DNA of 64,000 bases from Candidatus Xianfuyuplasma coldseepsis (GTDB lineage Bacteria > Bacillota_I > Bacilli_A > Izemoplasmatales > Izemoplasmataceae). The notes beneath the pieces were generated by a model. It ran no database searches. It had not been told where the DNA came from and saw only the letters and a program-made list of their open reading frames with translations. The position numbers and the translations under genes are program-made. The stretch lies in contig NZ_CP048914.1 in the NCBI RefSeq assembly GCF_014023125.1, positions 1,082,698 to 1,146,697 of the forward strand, given 5' to 3'. Of this stretch, positions 33,229 through 41,309 are shown in pieces; positions within the stretch are counted from its first letter, which is position 1, and each line of letters opens with the position of its first letter.

Positions 33229-34983
33229 ATGAAACACCTACTACGAATAACCGTGGCACTGTCCATCCTATTTGGACTCAGTGCCTGTAAAGCTGAAATC
33301 GACTGTGACGATGGCTATCGCCTAGAAGGCAAACGTTGCGTGTTGATTGATGATCAGCAATTAACCTACACCATCTCCTTTGTCCTACCAGAAGAACTCG
33401 ATCCGATTGCGGATGTGATTGTCGACAAAGGCGATACACTAACCTTACCATTTATCGAAGTTGGTGATGACTATACGTGGTATACCGATGCAGAAATGAC
33501 AACTGAGTTCGATCCAGCGACGGAAATTCATCAAGATCGCACTTTATATTTGGATGTTGATTTTACCTACTTCACCGTCCTGATTGTGGATCCCGATGAT
33601 GTCGTTGAAGAAATATCGATTGATGTCATTATTGGACAAACGGTGTCCTTACCTGAAGTAAACACGGAATATGAGTATGCGTGGTATACCGATTCCTCCT
33701 ATGAAACGGAGTTTGATCCCGAGACCCCAATTAACCGTGATACAACGCTCCACTTGCGACTTGTAAAAACATATACAGTTTCCATTGTGGACCCCGATGG
33801 GGTTGTCATTGAAGACAAAGTTACTGCAGATGCATTTCAACCAGTAACGTTACCTGTTGTATTCACACTATATGACTACGAGTGGTATACCGATGATACA
33901 TATGAAACCGTATTCAATCCGGAAACAATTATTGATCAAAATATGACACTATATGTACGAGTAATCTATCCGGTTTATACAATCACTTTTGTCGTTCCAA
34001 ATGATATGGATCCAATTGATCCAATCACGGTACTACTGGGAGAAACCATTCCCCTCCCAACCATTGATACCAATCGAGAATACGGCTGGTATACCAATAC
34101 CAACTACACCTTTGAATACAACAACTCGATACCGGTTACCCAAGATTTAACATTATATTTCTATCAAGAATCCGAAACAGTGAATATCACCTATATCATC
34201 AATGGTAATGTTGAAGCTATCGTTGAGTATATTCCAGGTAACTTAATCGATATCTACACCCCTTTTGTATTGGAAGGCTTTGAGTTTGACGGTTGGTATT
34301 TGGAAGAAACACAGGACACAAAATTCTATGATTTATATGTTCCTCAAGAGAATATAACCTTGTATGGAACAATGATTTATCCCGAACTGGAAGGAACGTT
34401 CACATCGATACAAGATGTACTAGAAGCCTCGTTAGGAGAGGATCCATTCATTTCAGTAGAAGGTATTGTATACTACTCAGAACTATCAAGTGTATACATT
34501 ACCGACGGAATCAATTTTGTCGAGGTCGCACTTCCTTCATCAATAGACAATACAATAGTTGTTGGCGATCGGATTCAATGTATTGGATATTTTCATAATG
34601 TCTTCAACATAAAGTATATGAACATCGTTGAATACACAATTATTGAACACAATCAAGAACTTCCTTATACAACTCAGGAAATGACATTTACCGAGTTTAC
34701 TGAAACCGCACTAGGATCCAATGATTTAGTGAATGCTGTCATAGAAATTACCGATGTGTTGCACGTAGAAAACGAACCGATTTTAACAGCATATTTCGGA
34801 CCACTCGAAGACGGTTCTACAATCACATTCTATACCGCATATGCGGATCAACAAGACATGATAGAAGGTCGCGACGGACAGACGGTAACAATTACATTTA
34901 TTTATACAGGATACCGTGATTCAAATGGAGTCATCCATTATGGTGCTGTACCGATAACTGTAGAAGAAATTCAGGGATTATAG
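33229..34983 (+). CDS. InlB/OB-fold lipoprotein, short paralogue of the preceding gene
   Basis: A 584-residue lipoprotein: lipobox GLSAC (Cys at about 20), then the same short Cys segment as its neighbour (IDCDDGYRLEGKRCVL). Residues about 45-320 hold four InlB-like units (FVLPEELDPIADVIV, YTWYTDAEMTTEFDP, YAWYTDSSYETEFDP, YEWYTDDTYETVFNP, YGWYTNTNYTFEYN), residues about 322-385 a fifth (FDGWYLEETQDTKFY), and residues 388-580 one double OB-fold block like those of the giant protein (VEGIVYYSELSSVYITDGIN). It follows that gene after 11 bases with AAGGAGGAG, so the two are co-transcribed. The pair clearly share descent; the giant form looks like an expansion of this one. Confidence 0.78.
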   Translation: MKHLLRITVALSILFGLSACKAEIDCDDGYRLEGKRCVLIDDQQLTYTISFVLPEELDPIADVIVDKGDTLTLPFIEVGDDYTWYTDAEMTTEFDPATEIHQDRTLYLDVDFTYFTVLIVDPDDVVEEISIDVIIGQTVSLPEVNTEYEYAWYTDSSYETEFDPETPINRDTTLHLRLVKTYTVSIVDPDGVVIEDKVTADAFQPVTLPVVFTLYDYEWYTDDTYETVFNPETIIDQNMTLYVRVIYPVYTITFVVPNDMDPIDPITVLLGETIPLPTIDTNREYGWYTNTNYTFEYNNSIPVTQDLTLYFYQESETVNITYIINGNVEAIVEYIPGNLIDIYTPFVLEGFEFDGWYLEETQDTKFYDLYVPQENITLYGTMIYPELEGTFTSIQDVLEASLGEDPFISVEGIVYYSELSSVYITDGINFVEVALPSSIDNTIVVGDRIQCIGYFHNVFNIKYMNIVEYTIIEHNQELPYTTQEMTFTEFTETALGSNDLVNAVIEITDVLHVENEPILTAYFGPLEDGSTITFYTAYADQQDMIEGRDGQTVTITFIYTGYRDSNGVIHYGAVPITVEEIQGL

Positions 34984-34985
34984 AA

Positions 34986-35020
34986 AAAGTGGTCAATAAT
35001 AAAAATTTATTGACCACTTT
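34986..35020 (+). terminator. Long hairpin terminator
   Basis: A perfect 14 bp stem AAAGTGGTCAATAA / TTATTGACCACTTT with a seven-base loop follows the stop at 34983. The downstream T run is weak (TTTACATAATATT). Confidence 0.65.
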
Positions 35021-35028
35021 ACATAATA

Positions 35029-35058
35029 TTGACGACTCATCTATACTTGTAGTATAAT
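35029..35058 (+). promoter_or_regulatory. Promoter of the MarR-lipoprotein operon
   Basis: TTGACG (35029-35034), an 18-base spacer and TATAAT (35053-35058). Confidence 0.65.
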
Positions 35059-35072
35059 TTGTATATACAAAT
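35057..35072 (+). promoter_or_regulatory. Perfect 16 bp palindrome, probable MarR operator
   Basis: ATTTGTATATACAAAT reads the same on both strands, overlaps the end of the -10 box and ends 12 bases before the MarR start codon. MarR proteins usually bind such inverted repeats and repress their own promoters. Confidence 0.65.
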
Positions 35073-35084
35073 GAGGTGAGTAGT

Positions 35085-35522
35085 ATGGATGGATACGTTC
35101 AAGAAACATTATTCTTTGCAGCTAGTAAATTGCATCGGAATATTAATCGAATAGCAGAACAAGTATTTAAACCAACGGGATTACCCCCTTCACATGGGAT
35201 GATTATGTTATTTTTAGATGAATGGAAAGAACTGTCACCTGGTGATTTATCTGAGTCACTCGATTTCAATCCGTCTACGGTCACGCGATTTCTGGATAAA
35301 TTGGAAAAAATGAAATACGTAAAGAGGCGTAAAGATAGCCGTTATTCATATGTCTCACTGACTCAAAAAGGTGTTCAAAAAATTCCTGAAATTAAAGGTG
35401 TTTTTGAAGAACTCGAATATACGTTGAATCGAATGATCACATCAAAAATTAGTCATAAGCAGCAACCAATCATCCGTGATATGGCGGATCGTATTGTGGA
35501 AAAAACAAGGAAAGGACAATAG
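35085..35522 (+). CDS. MarR-family transcriptional regulator
   Basis: A 145-residue winged-helix protein: LSPGDLSESLDFNPSTVTRFLDKLEKMKYVKRRKDSRYSYVSLTQKG covers the HTH and the wing, with the DxR of the wing visible. N- and C-terminal helices dimerise. I chose the ATG at 35085 (GAGGTG seven bases upstream) over a GTG at 35076. A perfect palindrome lies in its promoter, suggesting autorepression. It is followed six bases later by an unknown lipoprotein gene, which it probably co-regulates. The inducer is unknown. Confidence 0.88.
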   Translation: MDGYVQETLFFAASKLHRNINRIAEQVFKPTGLPPSHGMIMLFLDEWKELSPGDLSESLDFNPSTVTRFLDKLEKMKYVKRRKDSRYSYVSLTQKGVQKIPEIKGVFEELEYTLNRMITSKISHKQQPIIRDMADRIVEKTRKGQ

Positions 35523-35528
35523 TAAGAG

Positions 35529-37130
35529 ATGAAAAAAGCTCAAATTTTATTGATTTTAGTATTAGTAGTAATGTTTTCAGCATGTAATAAGGAGAATAAC
35601 GATGTGGATAAAACATCAAAATCAACATCTTGTGAAACAGATCCATTCTCAGAAGCTTGTTTATCGAGTGATTTAGTTGGATTGGAGAGTTACAATGAGT
35701 TTACACGATTTGGTTTAACACCGGAATATGTAGAGCAGTTAAAAGTACCAGATTCTAACGATGATATAGGGGATAGAAACACGATTATTTATGCTTCGAA
35801 TGATGAGCTTGTATACTATAATCGTGATCAAATTTTCTATCGTGTGATCGGTGAAACGGTCGAGGAATATACAATCAATTATAACAATTATACCCCTGGA
35901 GTAATGGGATATAATCCTATCGACCATATCGTGTATTTAACGACACCACTACCGGTATTATATGGTACGGAACACTTCAAAAATGCGATTGAATATGACT
36001 TTGATGATGATTCGCACCCAGAAACAGGTGAATATGTTATCGGTCAGACAGTTAAGGTGATTGCGAATACTAATAATGGATTGGTTATGGAGTATCAAGA
36101 TGATTATTATGTATATAATGGTCAATTTGAGTTATCTACTACTTATAGCGAAGGAGACGCATATTTCGTGGGTGCAAACCATTTCTATCAGCGTCCAGGA
36201 GAAGGCTATTTTCTCTTTGTTGAAGAAGGATTGACTAGTTGTAATCTTTGGCTCCATGATGGTGATGATGTTGTTACTACTATAGACCTTGAACATGGTT
36301 GTAGTTATGGACAACATATCACCACAAATGAGTATGGAGTTTTCTTTCTAGTTGGTGAGGAATATGGGGATCAATTTCTATACCGGTTTGACGGTGGTAG
36401 TTTATCCGCAGAGCATCTTGAACTTTATGACGCAAATGAACCAATTGAATATCTGTATTCTGTTGGTGATTATTATGGATTTTATGAGCTTCGATTAAGA
36501 GATCATTATATTACTTGTTTTGATGATGAGTTCCGAATTGATCATGCTGTCCCTGATTGTGGTTCTGAAAATGCAATGGGTGATAGTTTTTATGCGACGC
36601 ATACAAAAGGAACCAGTCTTGATATTGTCGTCTATGACTTGAATAACACGGAAATCAATCGCATTGAAAATGACAATTACTTGGCAATACCTTTTCATGA
36701 CTTCTTGAGTGTCCGAAAAGGATACAGTGGAAACCTATATAACTACGATATTTATTGGAAAGGTACGGACCTTGTACTTGAAGATATTCCCAGTTTTGTT
36801 GCACTTGATAGTACGAGAGGTCTTTATATGGAACTGAACAGTGATACAGATTTTAATGTGGTTTATAAAGATTTTTCGACAAACGAATCCATCATTCTCC
36901 AGTCCCTTACCGCAGGTCCAAATATCTACGAAAGCATTTATTGTGCTGCTGGACGAGGAAATACGTTTTATATACATGATATTGCAACCAATATGTTCCA
37001 TGTATATGATATCGATGGAACATCGATTGAATCCTTCACGTACTTAGGAACCTACCGTAGTGAGATGTTAAATGCGAGTTTCATATTGGAACGGGATAAT
37101 GGCGAAGTTGTACAATACCGATTGAATTAA
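35529..37130 (+). CDS. Lipoprotein of unknown function co-transcribed with marR
   Basis: A 533-residue lipoprotein with lipobox MFSAC (Cys at 19). I do not recognise the family. The body has a repeating pattern of short beta strands with aromatic and Asp-rich turns (DDIGDRNTIIYASNDELVYYN, YFLFVEEG, FLVGEEYGDQFLYRFDGG, GNTFYIHDI), which suggests a six- or seven-bladed beta-propeller. Several Cys are present outside the lipobox, at about 35, 44, 236 and 255. Its start lies six bases after the MarR stop with a weak ribosome binding site, so it depends on the MarR transcript. Codon choice seems more AT-rich than in the upstream lipoproteins. Confidence 0.65.
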   Translation: MKKAQILLILVLVVMFSACNKENNDVDKTSKSTSCETDPFSEACLSSDLVGLESYNEFTRFGLTPEYVEQLKVPDSNDDIGDRNTIIYASNDELVYYNRDQIFYRVIGETVEEYTINYNNYTPGVMGYNPIDHIVYLTTPLPVLYGTEHFKNAIEYDFDDDSHPETGEYVIGQTVKVIANTNNGLVMEYQDDYYVYNGQFELSTTYSEGDAYFVGANHFYQRPGEGYFLFVEEGLTSCNLWLHDGDDVVTTIDLEHGCSYGQHITTNEYGVFFLVGEEYGDQFLYRFDGGSLSAEHLELYDANEPIEYLYSVGDYYGFYELRLRDHYITCFDDEFRIDHAVPDCGSENAMGDSFYATHTKGTSLDIVVYDLNNTEINRIENDNYLAIPFHDFLSVRKGYSGNLYNYDIYWKGTDLVLEDIPSFVALDSTRGLYMELNSDTDFNVVYKDFSTNESIILQSLTAGPNIYESIYCAAGRGNTFYIHDIATNMFHVYDIDGTSIESFTYLGTYRSEMLNASFILERDNGEVVQYRLN

Positions 37131-37135
37131 GAAAC

Positions 37136-37163
37136 AAGGCATCGCTTAGGCGATGCTTTTTAA
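37136..37163 (+). terminator. Intrinsic terminator of the MarR-lipoprotein operon
   Basis: GCATCGC-TTAG-GCGATGC stem with T5 after the stop at 37130. Confidence 0.85.
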
Positions 37164-37195
37164 TTATAAACTTTCTTGATGAAAACATTATCTTG

Positions 37196-37224
37196 TTGCA
37201 GTTAATTACTATGTGTGATATAGT
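37196..37224 (+). promoter_or_regulatory. Promoter of the flavin oxidoreductase gene
   Basis: TTGCAG (37196-37201), a 17-base spacer and TATAGT (37219-37224). Confidence 0.6.
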
Positions 37225-37238
37225 AATGTAAGATTACT
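37205..37238 (+). promoter_or_regulatory. Three half-site operator over the flavin oxidoreductase promoter
   Basis: Inverted half-sites ATTACTAT (37205-37212) and ATAGTAAT (37220-37227) are separated by seven bases; a third half-site ATTACT (37233-37238) forms another inverted pair with AGTAAT (37222-37227) at five-base spacing. The pattern spans the spacer, the -10 box and the first transcribed bases. Confidence 0.55.
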
Positions 37239-37269
37239 GCACGGATTTCGTGTAGAAAGAAGGTACTCT

Positions 37270-38331
37270 ATGAAGTCATTACGTATCGGCGATAAAATCG
37301 CTCGCTTACCAATTATTCAAGGGGGAATGGGGATTGGAGTTAGTTTACATCGTTTAGCTAGTGCGGTTGCAAATGAAGGTGGGATAGGTGTAATTAGTGC
37401 TGCTGGAGTTGGCTTTTATGGGGAGAAGACTGGGGATTTTGAACAAGATAATATTACTACTTTAAAAGCTCAAATTACCCAGGCAAAAGAAGAATCTAAT
37501 GGCTTGATTGGTGTCAATATTATGGTCGCCCTAACATCTTTTGAAGCATTATCAAAAGCGGCAATGGAAGCCAATGTAGATTTCATATTTGCCGGTGCGG
37601 GATTACCGTTACGATTGCCTGAATTTCGTCCCGCAAATACGACAACAAAATTGGTTCCAATTATCTCATCTGGTCGTGCTGCGAAACTTCTTTGCAAGCA
37701 TTGGATCAAAAAATACAATTATGTTCCCGATGCCTTTGTTGTCGAAGGTCCAGAAGCTGGTGGACATTTGGGATTTAAAGCCAATCAACTAGGTGATGCA
37801 GCGTACTCATTAGAGGTCTTATTACCACAGGTATTAGAGGCTATAGAACCGTTTGAAAAAGAACACAATACGACCATCCCGATTATCGTTGGTGGTGGTA
37901 TTTATACAGGACAAGATATTCGTCGTTTTCTGGATTTAGGAGCTAGTGGTGTTCAAATGGCAACCCGTTTTGTACCAACCTACGAATGTGATGCCAGTGA
38001 TGCGTTTAAACAAACCTATGTGGATGCGAAGAAAGAAGATATCGTCTACATCAAGAGTCCAGTAGGATTACCGGGGCGAGCGATCAGGAATCCGTACTTA
38101 GAAGAGGTCGAACAAGGATTAAAACATCCTTTTACGTGTCCTTATGATTGCATTATTACATGTAAGAAAGAAGAAGCACCCTACTGTATTACACTCGCCT
38201 TAATCAATGCGCAAAAGGGGAAACTCCATAATGGATTCGCCTTTGCGGGAAGCAATGCGTATAAGACGACAAAGATATCGTCCATCAAAGATGTGTTTCG
38301 AGCAATCAAACAAGAATTCAAATCAAAATAA
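37270..38331 (+). CDS. Nitronate monooxygenase/FabK-like flavin oxidoreductase
   Basis: A 353-residue FMN-dependent TIM-barrel protein: PIIQGGMGIGVSLHRLASAVANEGGIGVISAAG at the N-terminus, VEGPEAGGHLGF and IPIIVGGGIYTGQDIRRFLDLGASGVQMATRF, the FMN-phosphate site. The family includes nitronate monooxygenases, FabK enoyl-ACP reductases and related oxidases. A C-terminal block of about 85 residues contains three cysteines (TCPYDCIITCKKEEAPYC) and the FAGSNAYK motif, seen in a subgroup often called nitronate monooxygenase. It lies alone, convergent with a Crp/Fnr gene. Its promoter carries an inverted-repeat operator. The electron donor and substrate cannot be told from sequence. Confidence 0.85.
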   Translation: MKSLRIGDKIARLPIIQGGMGIGVSLHRLASAVANEGGIGVISAAGVGFYGEKTGDFEQDNITTLKAQITQAKEESNGLIGVNIMVALTSFEALSKAAMEANVDFIFAGAGLPLRLPEFRPANTTTKLVPIISSGRAAKLLCKHWIKKYNYVPDAFVVEGPEAGGHLGFKANQLGDAAYSLEVLLPQVLEAIEPFEKEHNTTIPIIVGGGIYTGQDIRRFLDLGASGVQMATRFVPTYECDASDAFKQTYVDAKKEDIVYIKSPVGLPGRAIRNPYLEEVEQGLKHPFTCPYDCIITCKKEEAPYCITLALINAQKGKLHNGFAFAGSNAYKTTKISSIKDVFRAIKQEFKSK

Positions 38332-38354
38332 AAGCCCAGAATTGGGCTTTTTTA
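38329..38354. terminator. Bidirectional terminator between convergent genes
   Basis: AAAGCCCA-GAAT-TGGGCTTT with T runs on both sides; the Crp/Fnr stop at 38352 overlaps its right edge. Confidence 0.75.
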
Positions 38355-38969
38355 TTCGATTATAGTAATCGTCCACCGATTGTAATCGATTAATCCTTCT
38401 CGCTTCATTTGAGATAGTTCTCGGGATAATGACGGACGCTTCACATGCATCTTCTTCGCTAGTTCTTCTTTCGTCATTGGAAGTTGAATTTTGTTGGTTC
38501 CTTGACGTTGTTGTTCAAGGGTTAGATAATGTAGAATCTTGTCCCGCAATGTATCTTGAGATAAGAGCTTTGTTTCAAGACTATAGGTGTATGCTTTCTG
38601 ACTAATCAAGGTCAAGAGGTTCTTGCGGAATATAGCATCATCGTGTAGGTACTGATCAACCAGTTCGTAGGGAATAGTGGCTATGGTAGCTGGTGTAACC
38701 GTTACAAGGTTTCCAGGATACATATGATCCTTTGTACCATACAAGAGTACATCACCTACCATCATTCCTTCATGTAGGGTCTGAAGGTGAATCGATGTCC
38801 CGCTGGCATTGTACGATGTGATCCCAATCGTACCTTCTAACACAATCGCAATATATGTACAAGTAGTACCTTCTAATTCGATCGTATATTTGGTTGGATA
38901 CTGTTTGATTTGAATCGGTGATGTATCGATTGAGGTGTTATGAAATAATTCGGTTTGATGGAGTAACAT
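38352..38969 (-). CDS. Crp/Fnr-family transcriptional regulator
   Basis: A 205-residue regulator: an N-terminal cyclic-nucleotide-binding-like beta barrel (GTTCTYIAIVLEGTIGITSYN, LHEGMMVGDVLLYG), a dimer helix and a C-terminal HTH (MTKEELAKKMHVKRPSLSRELSQMKREGLIDY). It lacks an Fnr-type N-terminal Cys cluster (one Cys only), so it is not an Fe-S oxygen sensor of that type. A GTAACA/TGTTAC palindrome 17 bases upstream of its start is a likely autoregulatory site. Possible ligands include nucleotides or heme; unknown. Confidence 0.88.
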   Translation of the reverse strand: MLLHQTELFHNTSIDTSPIQIKQYPTKYTIELEGTTCTYIAIVLEGTIGITSYNASGTSIHLQTLHEGMMVGDVLLYGTKDHMYPGNLVTVTPATIATIPYELVDQYLHDDAIFRKNLLTLISQKAYTYSLETKLLSQDTLRDKILHYLTLEQQRQGTNKIQLPMTKEELAKKMHVKRPSLSRELSQMKREGLIDYNRWTITIIE

Positions 38970-38985
38970 GAGAATTCCTCATTTC

Positions 38986-38999
38986 GTAACATTTGTTAC
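38986..38999 (-). promoter_or_regulatory. Palindrome upstream of the Crp/Fnr gene
   Basis: GTAACA-TT-TGTTAC, a perfect 6+6 inverted repeat of the size and position expected of a Crp/Fnr-family operator. A similar 14-base site is at 62988-63001. Confidence 0.6.
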
Positions 39000-39144
39000 A
39001 ATCATTGTAGCATGAATGGATCCAAAAGAAAATGTCCGAAAAAAAGTTTAAAATTTTTTTACACAAAATATCGCGCTATTTAGGGGTTGTTTTACCCCTT
39101 ATATTATATAGAAAAAAAATTTCCAAAAAAATTTGATAAAGTCC
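39000..39144. other. Very AT-rich spacer upstream of the S10 promoter
   Basis: This stretch between the Crp/Fnr control region and the ribosomal promoter holds runs of A and T and a 6 bp hairpin (AGGGGT-TGTTTT-ACCCCT at 39082-39099). No coding frame or clear second promoter is seen. The A-rich tracts could act as an upstream promoter element. Confidence 0.4.
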
Positions 39145-39173
39145 TTGCATTAGCGATTTGTTTTTGCTATTAT
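39145..39173 (+). promoter_or_regulatory. Promoter of the S10-spc-alpha supercluster
   Basis: TTGCAT (39145-39150), a 17-base spacer and TATTAT (39168-39173). A-tracts upstream resemble an UP element. It leaves a leader of about 125 bases. Confidence 0.7.
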
Positions 39174-39179
39174 GTTCAA

Positions 39180-39297
39180 GACTCGCGCCCGAGTCAGGCT
39201 ACGAAGTGGGAGGTTGCTGACACACCCGAAGACGTTGTCTTGGGAGTCAGGTAATTCACACCGAGCAAGTCTATATAGCAATATAGGCGAAAGGAGG
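39180..39297 (+). ncRNA. Structured leader of the S10 operon
   Basis: The leader holds several stems: GACTC-GCGCCC-GAGTC (39180-39195); GGG at 39208-39210 with CCC at 39225-39227; AAGAC-GTT-GTCTT (39229-39241) flanked by CCC (39225-39227) and GGG (39242-39244); and CTATAT-AGCA-ATATAG (39271-39286) right before the ribosome binding site AAAGGAGG. The second and third stems compete for the same CCC. A leader with the GGAGGTTGCTGACACACCCG core is common upstream of rpsJ in Bacillota and likely serves feedback control by a ribosomal protein; the exact binder is unknown here. Confidence 0.6.
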
Positions 39298-39304
39298 AAA
39301 TTTA

Positions 39305-39610
39305 ATGGCAAATCAAAAAATCCGTATCCGATTGAAATCTTATGATCATAGATTATTAGACCAATCGGCGCAAAAAATTGTGAACACCGCGAAAAAAACA
39401 GGAGCGAAAATCAGTGGTCCTGTCCCGCTACCCACAGAAAAAGAAATTTTCACAATTTTGCGTTCTGTTCACGTTAACAAAAAATCTCGTGAGCAATTTG
39501 AGCGTCGTACGCACAAACGGTTGATCGACATCATGGATCCAACCCCAGCGACAATCGACAGCTTAATGCACTTGGATTTACCATCTGGTGTAGACATCGT
39601 ATTAAAATAA
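39305..39610 (+). CDS. rpsJ: 30S ribosomal protein S10
   Basis: A 101-residue protein of normal S10 length: [21 protein letters not shown] opens it and [37 protein letters not shown] follows. S10 binds the 30S head and is also NusE in antitermination. It is the first gene of the supercluster, behind AAAGGAGG. A longer gap (43 bases) separates it from rplC than separates most genes here. Confidence 0.98.
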   Translation: MANQKIRIRLKSYDHRLLDQSAQKIVNTAKKTGAKISGPVPLPTEKEIFTILRSVHVNKKSREQFERRTHKRLIDIMDPTPATIDSLMHLDLPSGVDIVLK

Positions 39611-39653
39611 TGCACTACCAATCAAACCAAAAAAATAATATAGGAGGTTACTC

Positions 39654-40364
39654 ATGGCCAAAGGTATCTTAGGAACAAAAGTTGGAATGACTCAAGTCTT
39701 CAATGAAGATGGAAAATTAGTACCTGTTACTGTTGTTAGTTGTGAACCAAACGTTGTTCTTCAAAAGAAAACTATGGAAAATGATGGATATGAAAGTATC
39801 CAATTAGGCTACAAAGACAAACGAGTGAAATTAGCAAACAAGCCCGAACTTGGACATTTTGCGAAATCGAACTCAAATCCTAAGCGCTACTTGCAAGAAG
39901 TTCGTGGACCAGAGCTCTATAACTTCGAAGTAGGTCAGGAGATCACAGTCAAAATATTCACAGAAGGTGAAGTCGTTGACGTTACTGGAACATCCAAAGG
40001 GAAAGGATTCGCTGGTAGCATCAAACGTCATAATCAGCATCGTGGGCCAATGGGACACGGTTCTCATTACCACAGAGGTCCTGGATCAATGGGTCCCATC
40101 GATCCCAACCATGTACGCCCTGGTAAAAACTTACCTGGACACATGGGACATGAAACTGTCACCATTCAAAATCTAGAAATCGTTAAAGTGGACGTTGAAC
40201 GAAACGTATTACTTATTAAAGGTTCTGTACCCGGTCCGAAAAAAGGCTTGGTATACGTGAAACATGCCGTCAAAAGTGGAGCGATTGAACCGCTGAATCC
40301 TACAGATTTCATCACTGTAGAAGAAACTCAAGAAACTGAAGCTTCTGCGGAAGCTCAGGAATAG
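39654..40364 (+). CDS. rplC: 50S ribosomal protein L3
   Basis: A 236-residue L3: [25 protein letters not shown], the central [14 protein letters not shown]-like block ([24 protein letters not shown]) that reaches the peptidyl-transferase centre, and [15 protein letters not shown]. It is about 25 residues longer than the usual 205-210 because of an acidic C-terminal tail ending in [18 protein letters not shown] precedes the ATG. Confidence 0.98.
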   Translation: MAKGILGTKVGMTQVFNEDGKLVPVTVVSCEPNVVLQKKTMENDGYESIQLGYKDKRVKLANKPELGHFAKSNSNPKRYLQEVRGPELYNFEVGQEITVKIFTEGEVVDVTGTSKGKGFAGSIKRHNQHRGPMGHGSHYHRGPGSMGPIDPNHVRPGKNLPGHMGHETVTIQNLEIVKVDVERNVLLIKGSVPGPKKGLVYVKHAVKSGAIEPLNPTDFITVEETQETEASAEAQE

Positions 40365-40383
40365 TCTGAGAGGAGGATATAAG

Positions 40384-41007
40384 ATGGCAAAAGTTACATT
40401 ATTCAATCAGACAGGCGAAAACGTAGGAGATATCGAACTCAATGATGCAGTATTCGGTATTGAACCTAACGAACAAGCCGTATATGACGTTGTAAAGGCC
40501 CAACGCGCAGCCATGAGACAAGGTACACACAGTACCAAAAATCGTAGCGCTGTACGCGGTGGTGGACGGAAACCTTGGCGTCAAAAAGGAACCGGTCGTG
40601 CCCGCGTCGGTACCAACCGAAGTCCATTATGGACAGGTGGGGGAATCGTCTTCGGACCAAGTCCTCGCAAGTACATCTTAAAAGTAAACAAAAAAGTACG
40701 CCGCTTAGCATTAAAAAGCGTATTGTCCAGCAAACTACAAGAAGAGAACTTCAAAGTACTGGATCAGTTAACATTGGAACAAATAAAAACCAAAGATATG
40801 GTGAACGTACTGAATAACTTAAAGGTAGAAGGTAAAGTTGCATTTGTCTTAGATAAACCAAATACAACCCTTGCCCTTGCTGCACGTAATATCCCAGGAG
40901 TTACCGTAACAACTGTGGATCACGTGAGCGTCTATGAGTTATTGAACGTAAAAACCGTCGTCTTAACTGCTGATGCAGTCAAGAAATATGAGGAGGTGCT
41001 TGGATAA
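40384..41007 (+). CDS. rplD: 50S ribosomal protein L4
   Basis: A 207-residue L4. The loop that lines the exit tunnel is clear ([29 protein letters not shown]). L4 often feeds back on the S10 leader in gamma-proteobacteria; whether it does here is unknown. Its stop shares one base with the rplW start (TAATG). Confidence 0.98.
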   Translation: MAKVTLFNQTGENVGDIELNDAVFGIEPNEQAVYDVVKAQRAAMRQGTHSTKNRSAVRGGGRKPWRQKGTGRARVGTNRSPLWTGGGIVFGPSPRKYILKVNKKVRRLALKSVLSSKLQEENFKVLDQLTLEQIKTKDMVNVLNNLKVEGKVAFVLDKPNTTLALAARNIPGVTVTTVDHVSVYELLNVKTVVLTADAVKKYEEVLG

Positions 41008-41291
41008 TGTTATCAAGTGAAATTATCTTAAGACCGATCATCACGGAAAAATCAATGCTACTTGCTGAACAAGAAAACAAATACACATTCAGCGTTGACA
41101 AACGTGCAAACAAAATTCAGATCAAAAAAGCGATTGAAGAACTCTTCAACGTTACCGTAGTAAAAGTTAATACCATGAAAACTACTCCAAAGAAAAAACG
41201 AGTAGGACAATACACAGGTTTCAAACCCGCTGTCGCAAAAGCTGTTGTTACACTAGCTGAAGGCAGTAAAATTGAAATCTTTAATGCGTAA
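41007..41291 (+). CDS. rplW: 50S ribosomal protein L23
   Basis: A 94-residue L23 ([44 protein letters not shown]), located at the exit tunnel where SRP and trigger factor dock. Translationally coupled to rplD by a TAATG junction; AGGAGGTG lies in the end of rplD. Confidence 0.98.
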   Translation: MLSSEIILRPIITEKSMLLAEQENKYTFSVDKRANKIQIKKAIEELFNVTVVKVNTMKTTPKKKRVGQYTGFKPAVAKAVVTLAEGSKIEIFNA

Positions 41292-41309
41292 TAAAAGGAG
41301 GTTACTGTT

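Noticed and set aside
14977-39075. ATATCGC heptamer near three promoters (14977, 28738 and 39069)
   Set aside because: A seven-base word is expected several times by chance in 64 kb; the spacing to the promoters differs in each case.
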